Under the pieces are notes generated by a model that saw only the letters and a program-made list of their open reading frames with translations, was not told the origin of the DNA and searched no databases. The position numbers were made by a program, and so were the translations under genes. A stretch of DNA of 20,844 nucleotides from Prolixibacteraceae bacterium UBA6029. GTDB taxonomy: Bacteria > Bacteroidota > Bacteroidia > Bacteroidales > Prolixibacteraceae. This document shows, piece by piece, positions 16,950 to 20,844 of this stretch (the stretch's first letter is position 1; each line of letters opens with the position of its first letter). The DNA lies in assembly GCA_002429385.1 (NCBI GenBank), contig DIZL01000047.1, positions 44,409-65,252 of the forward strand, given 5' to 3'.

Positions 16950-17405
16950 TTATTCCTCTTCATTTCCTACAACTCGTGCAAAAACACTTTCATAATCATC
17001 ACACGACAGAATATACCGATCATGTTCTGCTGAATCCCAAAGCCTGATGCGATCGCCCTGCCCGGTGAATATTACATTTTTTGTTATTCCAACCTTTTCC
17101 ATAAAATTATTGGGAACGTTCATCCGACAGCTCTCCGGCACGGGGATCACTTTAAAATTCCGGTAAAACGTATCCAGCGCCCTGCTGTGCATTTTATTGT
17201 CCCTGTTCAGTTTTGACCTGATCTGTGCAATCCTGATTTCCCATTCAGACATGGGATAAATGTTCAGACACTTCTCATACGGATCCAGCTCGACGACCAA
17301 CTGGCCACCGGGAATCGCACCGCCCATTTCATTTTTGAAATCTGCCGGCAATACGACTCTTCCTTTTTCATCAAAGGTTGCTTCTTTTTCCGCCGAGAAG
17401 TTCAT
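16950..17405 (-). CDS. mraZ: MraZ, AbrB-fold DNA-binding protein at the head of the dcw operon
   Basis: MraZ is a ring-forming DNA-binding protein that in E. coli represses its own dcw operon (151 residues here). The N-terminal SpoVT-AbrB half carries the classic DEKGRVVLP motif (12-20). The second half has ESCRMNVPNNFMEKVGI (91-107) where the family usually repeats DxxGRIxIP. The Arg and Pro remain, but the glycine before Arg is a Cys and the acidic lead-in is changed. The start at 17405 begins the typical MNFSAEKEATFDEKGR sequence. No Shine-Dalgarno sequence is visible. If it is autoregulatory, the operator should lie in the 577-base region upstream, but I could not find tandem TGGG-type boxes there. 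Confidence 0.93.
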   Translation of the reverse strand: MNFSAEKEATFDEKGRVVLPADFKNEMGGAIPGGQLVVELDPYEKCLNIYPMSEWEIRIAQIRSKLNRDNKMHSRALDTFYRNFKVIPVPESCRMNVPNNFMEKVGITKNVIFTGQGDRIRLWDSAEHDRYILSCDDYESVFARVVGNEEE

Positions 17406-17982
17406 TTCTTAAAGTGTCTTAATTTCACATGTAAAAGTAGTAAAAATCAGAATACGTTAGTCATTTTATTCCACTATCAGTCTCTTTAAGGCACCTAATA
17501 GTATAAGAAAAGGCGTTAATAAACTGTTTATAACTTGTGAACAATTCTATCCCGCCTATTATATAAAATTGATTCCCTGATATTTATGCTGCTAACATAT
17601 TTATATTTCAAACGTTAATAAAACTTTTCCAATACACAAAAGTAATCATCTCTTTTGACTTCCGAAGTAAAAAAAGGAGTTTGTTTGTAAATTTTCAAGC
17701 AAATCATTAAATGACTATTAATCAATGGCGTAAGCAACAAAGCCAACATGCTGTAAATATCCGTTTCTTTTACAAAATATTGAATCCATGGAAAAATGGT
17801 TCATGATTCCCGCCCTCTTCCTGCGTTAAATGCGGACGACCTAAATTGATCCCAACCAGAACGACTGTCCCAACGAATCCAGGCTCAATTAAAACGGATA
17901 CAAGGACCATGTATTTGTAATTATTTTATATTTTCGGCATTCATTAAGATGCTTTTCATTTTCCTTACACCAATTTCTGCTC
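17406..17982. other. Divergent intergenic region between mraZ and the acyltransferase gene
   Basis: These 577 bases hold no open frame with recognisable coding character. They should contain the promoter of the dcw operon (leftward) and that of the acyltransferase gene (rightward). The mraZ-proximal part is AT-rich. A 10-base word, CGTTAATAAA, occurs twice (17514-17523 and 17613-17622). A segment around 17805-17885 is visibly less AT-rich but matches nothing I know. Possible leftward -7 elements are TACTTTTG (17644 down to 17637) and TACTTTTA (17439 down to 17432), neither with a good -33 TTTG. No tRNA or riboswitch was recognised. Confidence 0.7.
17637..17644 (-). promoter_or_regulatory. Possible -7 element for the dcw operon (TACTTTTG)
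   Basis: On the minus strand this reads TACTTTTG, an exact match to the Bacteroidota -7 consensus TAnnTTTG. No TTTG box lies at the expected distance upstream, and it would give a leader of about 220 bases before mraZ. A chance match is quite possible in AT-rich DNA. Confidence 0.22.
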
Positions 17983-18825
17983 ATGAATTCTGAGAATAAC
18001 GAACCGGCAAAACCGATCAACATCAGGGAAACATTCCTGAAAAAGAATCCCAGCCTTGCAAAAAAGATACCGGGATTTATTTACAGGTATATCTCCCGTA
18101 TTCTGCACATCGACGAAATCAATAAGCTGCTGGCCAATCATGGCAATGAGCGGGGTGTCGAATTTGCCCGAAGTATGGTTAAGGAGTTTAACGTGAAGGA
18201 AACAATCATCGGGAGTGAGAATATTCCCGCTTCAGGAAGGTTCATCTTTGCCTCCAACCATCCGCTTGGTGGGTTCGATGCACTGCTGATCCTCTCCAAT
18301 ATAGACCGCTTTATCGGCCAACCCATAACATTGGTTAATGATATTCTGATGAATATTCCTCAGTTGAAGCCTGTTTTTATTCCCCTGAATAAATACGGAG
18401 GCCACAACAAGGATGTGATACGCCAACTCCACGAAGCGTATTCTTCCGACAAACAAATCCTGATTTTCCCCTGTGGTTATGCCTCCCGTCGCCATCATGG
18501 GCTTATCCGCGACCCTGAATGGAAGAAACATTTCATCGTTAAATCCATTGAATATCAGCGAGACGTCATCCCCGTCCATGTGAGTGGCCGGAATTCAAAT
18601 TTCTTCTACAACCTGGCCAATATCCGTACCTTTCTAAGGATAAAATGGAACCTTGAAACCTTTTACTTGGCTGATGAAACTTTCGGTCACAAAAACCAGC
18701 AATTCACCATTACATTTGGAAAACCAATTCCGTATACCCATTTTGACAAAAGCAAAACTCCCGACAAATGGGCTGCTGAAGTGAGAGACATTGTGTACAA
18801 GTTACCAAATGAGTTCCCCCACTAA
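17983..18825 (+). CDS. PlsC-family (LPLAT) acyltransferase, OlsA/GlsA-like O-acyltransferase
   Basis: This is a glycerolipid-type acyltransferase of 280 residues that probably transfers an acyl chain to a hydroxyl group on a lyso-lipid at the membrane. Motif I is SNHPLGGFDALL (91-102), giving His93 and Asp99 with five residues between them, the HPLGGxD variant of the HX4D motif. Motif II appears as VFIPLNKYG (131-139). Motif III is IFPCGYASRR (161-170), with Cys164 where FPEG is usual in classical PlsC. There is no strong transmembrane helix. The next gene is an OlsB-type N-acyltransferase 75 bases downstream. By analogy with the glsA/glsB pair of Bacteroides and the olsA/olsB pair, I infer that this enzyme O-acylates an N-acylated amino acid (glycine or ornithine). 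A role in ordinary phosphatidic acid synthesis cannot be excluded. Confidence 0.85.
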   Translation: MNSENNEPAKPINIRETFLKKNPSLAKKIPGFIYRYISRILHIDEINKLLANHGNERGVEFARSMVKEFNVKETIIGSENIPASGRFIFASNHPLGGFDALLILSNIDRFIGQPITLVNDILMNIPQLKPVFIPLNKYGGHNKDVIRQLHEAYSSDKQILIFPCGYASRRHHGLIRDPEWKKHFIVKSIEYQRDVIPVHVSGRNSNFFYNLANIRTFLRIKWNLETFYLADETFGHKNQQFTITFGKPIPYTHFDKSKTPDKWAAEVRDIVYKLPNEFPH

Positions 18826-18864
18826 GATTATGGGTTGAAAAAACCAATCCTGAAAGATTTTTTT

Positions 18865-18872
18865 TAGTTTTG
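18865..18872 (+). promoter_or_regulatory. Candidate Bacteroidota -7 element before the N-acyltransferase gene
   Basis: TAGTTTTG matches the TAnnTTTG consensus exactly and lies 28 bases before the ATG at 18901, leaving a short leader. No TTTG is found at the usual spacing upstream; the nearest is GTTG at 18834-18837, which is about 8 bases too far. It suggests that the N-acyltransferase and the Nudix gene can be transcribed separately from the acyltransferase gene upstream. Confidence 0.4.
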
Positions 18873-18900
18873 TACCTCCATAAAATCAGATATCATTAGT

Positions 18901-19860
18901 ATGAAGGATATTATTGCACCTGTGTCAAAGGAAGCGTTGCTTGCAGAATTGACCCCGGACAAGTTAATGCGGCAGACCAACAAAGGCGATAACGAAATTT
19001 ATATAATTACCTATCAGGATTCCCCCAATGTCATGCGTGAGATAGGACGCGTAAGAGAAATGACGTTTCGTGACGCCGGAGGCGGTACAGGTGAGGATAT
19101 TGACATCGATGAATACGACACTTGCAGTGAACCCTATAAACAACTGATCGTATGGGATCCGCAGGCTCTTGAAATCATCGGCGGCTACCGTTACATCACC
19201 TGCAAAAATCTGCCGGTTGATAAAAAAGGCATCGTTCAGCTTGCCACCACTCATCTGTTCAATTTCTCCGAAAAATTTGTAAATGAATATCTTCCCTATA
19301 CCCTTGAATTAGGTCGCTCGTTTGTTCAGCCTCATTACCAGTCAAGCAAAGCCGGCGCCAAGGCACTTTTTGCCCTCGATAACTTATGGGACGGATTGGG
19401 AGCATTGATCGTCGACAATCCCGAAATCAAATATTTCTTCGGAAAGGTGACCATGTACACGCATTTCCATACCAAGGCCCGTAACCTGATCCAATATTTC
19501 TTCCTGAAGTATTTTAATGATGACGAAAACCTGGTGACACCCATTCACCCCCTGGATCTGGGTATCGATATGAAAGAAATGGAACGGGTATTCAATGGCG
19601 GTTCATACAAGGAGGATTACAAAATACTTTCACAGAAGGTTCGCGAATTCGGCGAGAATATTCCTCCCCTGATCAATTCCTACATGAACCTCAGCCCATC
19701 GATGAAAACCTTTGGAACCGTGATCAATGATACCTTCGGAAATGTGGAAGAAACCGGGATTATCTTGACCATCTCCGACATTTACGCAGCCAAAACAGAC
19801 CGTCACATCGAAACCTATCTGCGTACTAAGGAAACAACCGACTGGCCTTTGCCTGAATAA
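18901..19860 (+). CDS. GNAT-fold N-acyltransferase of the OlsB/GlsB (hemolysin-like) family
   Basis: This 319-residue protein belongs to the GNAT-related family that N-acylates amino acids with 3-hydroxy fatty acids from acyl-ACP, the first step of ornithine or glycine lipid synthesis. Characteristic segments are VREMTFRDAGGGTGEDID (51-68), the strand IIGGYRYI (92-99), LELGRSFVQPHYQ (135-147), the central FFGKVTMYTHFHTKARNLI region, and the C-terminal SPSMKTFGTVINDTFGNVEE. The protein is often annotated simply as hemolysin or GNAT acetyltransferase. Pairing with the upstream PlsC-type gene supports a two-step acylation: this enzyme makes the amide, the other the ester. Glycine is the likelier amino acid in Bacteroidales by analogy with GlsB of Bacteroides, but the sequence does not decide this. 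The Nudix gene follows after 9 bases and is probably co-transcribed. Confidence 0.88.
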   Translation: MKDIIAPVSKEALLAELTPDKLMRQTNKGDNEIYIITYQDSPNVMREIGRVREMTFRDAGGGTGEDIDIDEYDTCSEPYKQLIVWDPQALEIIGGYRYITCKNLPVDKKGIVQLATTHLFNFSEKFVNEYLPYTLELGRSFVQPHYQSSKAGAKALFALDNLWDGLGALIVDNPEIKYFFGKVTMYTHFHTKARNLIQYFFLKYFNDDENLVTPIHPLDLGIDMKEMERVFNGGSYKEDYKILSQKVREFGENIPPLINSYMNLSPSMKTFGTVINDTFGNVEETGIILTISDIYAAKTDRHIETYLRTKETTDWPLPE

Positions 19861-19869
19861 ACGTCAACA

Positions 19870-20562
19870 ATGTCATACTACCAGGAACACGAAAAATTTC
19901 ATGTAGCTGTCGACTCCATTATCTTCGGATACGATGAAGGCGGTCGTGAGTTAAAGGTACTTCTGCTGAAGCGAAATTTCCAGCCGGCAAAAGGAGAATG
20001 GTCGCTCATGGGTGGATTCCTGAAAGAAAACGAGGCGGTTGATGAGGCGGCCAAACGCATCTTAAACCAGCTTACCGGCCTTTCGGAGGTTTACATGGAG
20101 CAACTCTACACATTTGGAGAGGTCGACCGTGATCCGGGAGCACGCATCATTTCAGTGGCCTATTTCGCCCTGATCAAAATCAATGCCTCCGACCTGGAAC
20201 TGGTCAAAACTCACGGAGCCACCTGGATTCCAATCTCTTCGATGCCCACACTGATCTTTGACCATTCGGCCATGGTCAACCGGGCGCTGAAAAAATTACA
20301 AATCAGGGCCAGGACTCAACCCATCGGCTTCGAACTGCTGCCTGACAAATTCACCATCCCCCAATTGCAGGGTCTATACGAGGCCATATACAACAAAAGC
20401 ATTGATAAACGCAATTTTCGACGTAAACTGCTCTCCATGGATCTGCTCGAAAAACTCGAAGAAAAAGAAAAGGAATCCTCGCGCAAAGGCGCCTGGTACT
20501 ACCGCTTCGACCCTAACAAATATGAAGATCTGCTGAAAAGAGGGTTTAACTTCGAACTATAG
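19870..20562 (+). CDS. Nudix-like transcriptional regulator with degenerate Nudix box (NrtR/AraR-type architecture)
   Basis: This 230-residue protein has an N-terminal Nudix domain (about 10-140) and a C-terminal winged-helix-like region (about 150-228), which contains FTIPQLQGLYEAIY, KRNFRRKLLSM and GAWYYRFDPNKYEDL. The Nudix box at 49-71 keeps Gly49, Glu55, Arg63 and Gly70. The three metal-binding glutamates of REUxEE are Ile64, Gln67 and Leu68, so hydrolysis is unlikely and the domain probably senses a nucleotide or sugar ligand. This layout is that of NrtR and of the Bacteroidota AraR-type regulators. Its operator and ligand are unknown. It starts 9 bases after the N-acyltransferase stop, which hints that it regulates that operon or senses a related metabolite, but such genes also sit beside unrelated targets. 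By eye it is more G+C-rich than the dcw genes. Confidence 0.85.
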   Translation: MSYYQEHEKFHVAVDSIIFGYDEGGRELKVLLLKRNFQPAKGEWSLMGGFLKENEAVDEAAKRILNQLTGLSEVYMEQLYTFGEVDRDPGARIISVAYFALIKINASDLELVKTHGATWIPISSMPTLIFDHSAMVNRALKKLQIRARTQPIGFELLPDKFTIPQLQGLYEAIYNKSIDKRNFRRKLLSMDLLEKLEEKEKESSRKGAWYYRFDPNKYEDLLKRGFNFEL

Positions 20563-20565
20563 GAA

Positions 20566-20596
20566 AGACTTCAGATAACAGACAATAGACTTCAGA
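20566..20596. repeat. Short direct repeat after the Nudix gene
   Basis: The word AGACTTCAGA occurs exactly twice, at 20566-20575 and 20587-20596, 21 bases apart. Related pieces (ACAGACAATAGAC) lie between. It is non-coding and starts within a few bases of the Nudix stop. I recall similar CAGA/GACTT-rich tracts between genes in other Bacteroidota genomes but cannot confirm that here. Confidence 0.5.
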
Positions 20597-20750
20597 CAAA
20601 AGAGAATAAGCAGAACTCAAATATTCTATTCTCAAAATACTTCTTTTATTCCCAAATTTAGAGTGATTGTATTTGAATGGGAATGTCATTGGTTGATGCG
20701 ATTGAAGTTAAACTTTTCCAATTTTCAATTGCTGCTTAGCGCTTTAATTA

Positions 20751-20844
20751 GGGTCTGCTGAAAAACTCATAATATTCAGTGCTTCAATAAAATGACCGCA
20801 TTAAACTTAAAATAAGTGCAAGGAAATTTGAATTGAAACTGCAA
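20751..20844. mobile_element. Possible terminal inverted repeat and start of an insertion sequence
   Basis: GGGTCTGCTGAAAAACTC at 20751 resembles the terminal inverted repeats of several transposase families, such as IS1182- and IS5-like elements, whose ends often read GGxCTGxTGxAAAA. The remaining 76 bases to the window edge contain no coding start I can identify. Without the sequence beyond the window the transposase and the matching end cannot be seen, so this is a pattern-based suspicion only. Confidence 0.3.

Noticed and set aside
17527..17544. TTTATAACTTGTGAACAA as a DnaA-box-like site or origin
   Set aside because: It does not match TTATNCACA and there is no cluster of such sites.
17914..17936. 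TTTG and TATTTTCG before the acyltransferase gene as a promoter
   Set aside because: The spacing is 11 bases instead of about 19, and the -7 box has a mismatch.
18846..18865. AATC-CTGAAA-GATT followed by a T-run, as a terminator after the acyltransferase gene
   Set aside because: The stem is only 4 AT-rich base pairs and the T-run merges into the candidate promoter. Too weak to call.
20602..20633. GAGAATA ... TATTCTC inverted repeat after the Nudix gene as a terminator
   Set aside because: An AT-rich 7-bp stem with an 18-base loop and no T-run is unlikely to terminate.

Overview
The window comes from a member of the Bacteroidota, most likely in the Bacteroidales/Marinilabiliales part of the phylum. 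Evidence: the division and cell-wall (dcw) genes are in the order usual for that phylum, with no murB or ddl between murC and ftsQ; one FtsZ ends in the NVD-type tail I associate with the phylum; FtsL is a short, diverged single-pass protein; FtsI carries a PASTA domain; Shine-Dalgarno sequences are essentially absent; and at least one TAnnTTTG promoter element can be seen. The genus cannot be told from this sequence.

Region 1 (59-17405, all minus strand) is a complete, tightly packed dcw operon. In transcription order it runs mraZ, rsmH, ftsL-like, ftsI, murE, mraY, murD, ftsW, murG, murC, ftsQ, ftsA, a divergent ftsZ, a canonical ftsZ, and a yqeY-type gene. Most junctions are a few bases long or overlap (ATGA at rsmH/ftsL and ftsI/murE, TAATG at ftsL/ftsI). 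Together the genes make the lipid-linked peptidoglycan precursor (murC, murD, murE, mraY, murG), polymerise and cross-link it at the septum (ftsW, ftsI), and build the division ring (ftsA, ftsZ, ftsQ, ftsL). MurE has the DNPR motif of the meso-diaminopimelate type.

The most unusual point is the tandem pair of ftsZ genes. They align without gaps over about 320 residues, yet their C-terminal tails are unrelated. The copy next to ftsA (1968-3260) has lost the conserved terminal peptide and several conserved core residues. The following copy (519-1940) looks like the normal FtsZ. A second oddity is a long Lys/Ala/Pro-rich tail on FtsI containing two Trp-centred repeats. A perfect 7-bp hairpin sits at the widest gap inside the operon, between murG and murC.

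Region 2 (17406-17982) is a 577-base divergent intergenic region with no gene that I can recognise.

Region 3 (17983-20562, plus strand) holds three genes: a PlsC-family O-acyltransferase, an OlsB/GlsB-type N-acyltransferase, and a Nudix-like protein with a degenerate Nudix box fused to a winged-helix-like domain, probably a regulator. The first two resemble the pair that makes acylated amino-acid lipids (glycine or ornithine lipids). Region 4 (20563-20844) is non-coding, with a short direct repeat and a possible insertion-sequence end at the window edge.
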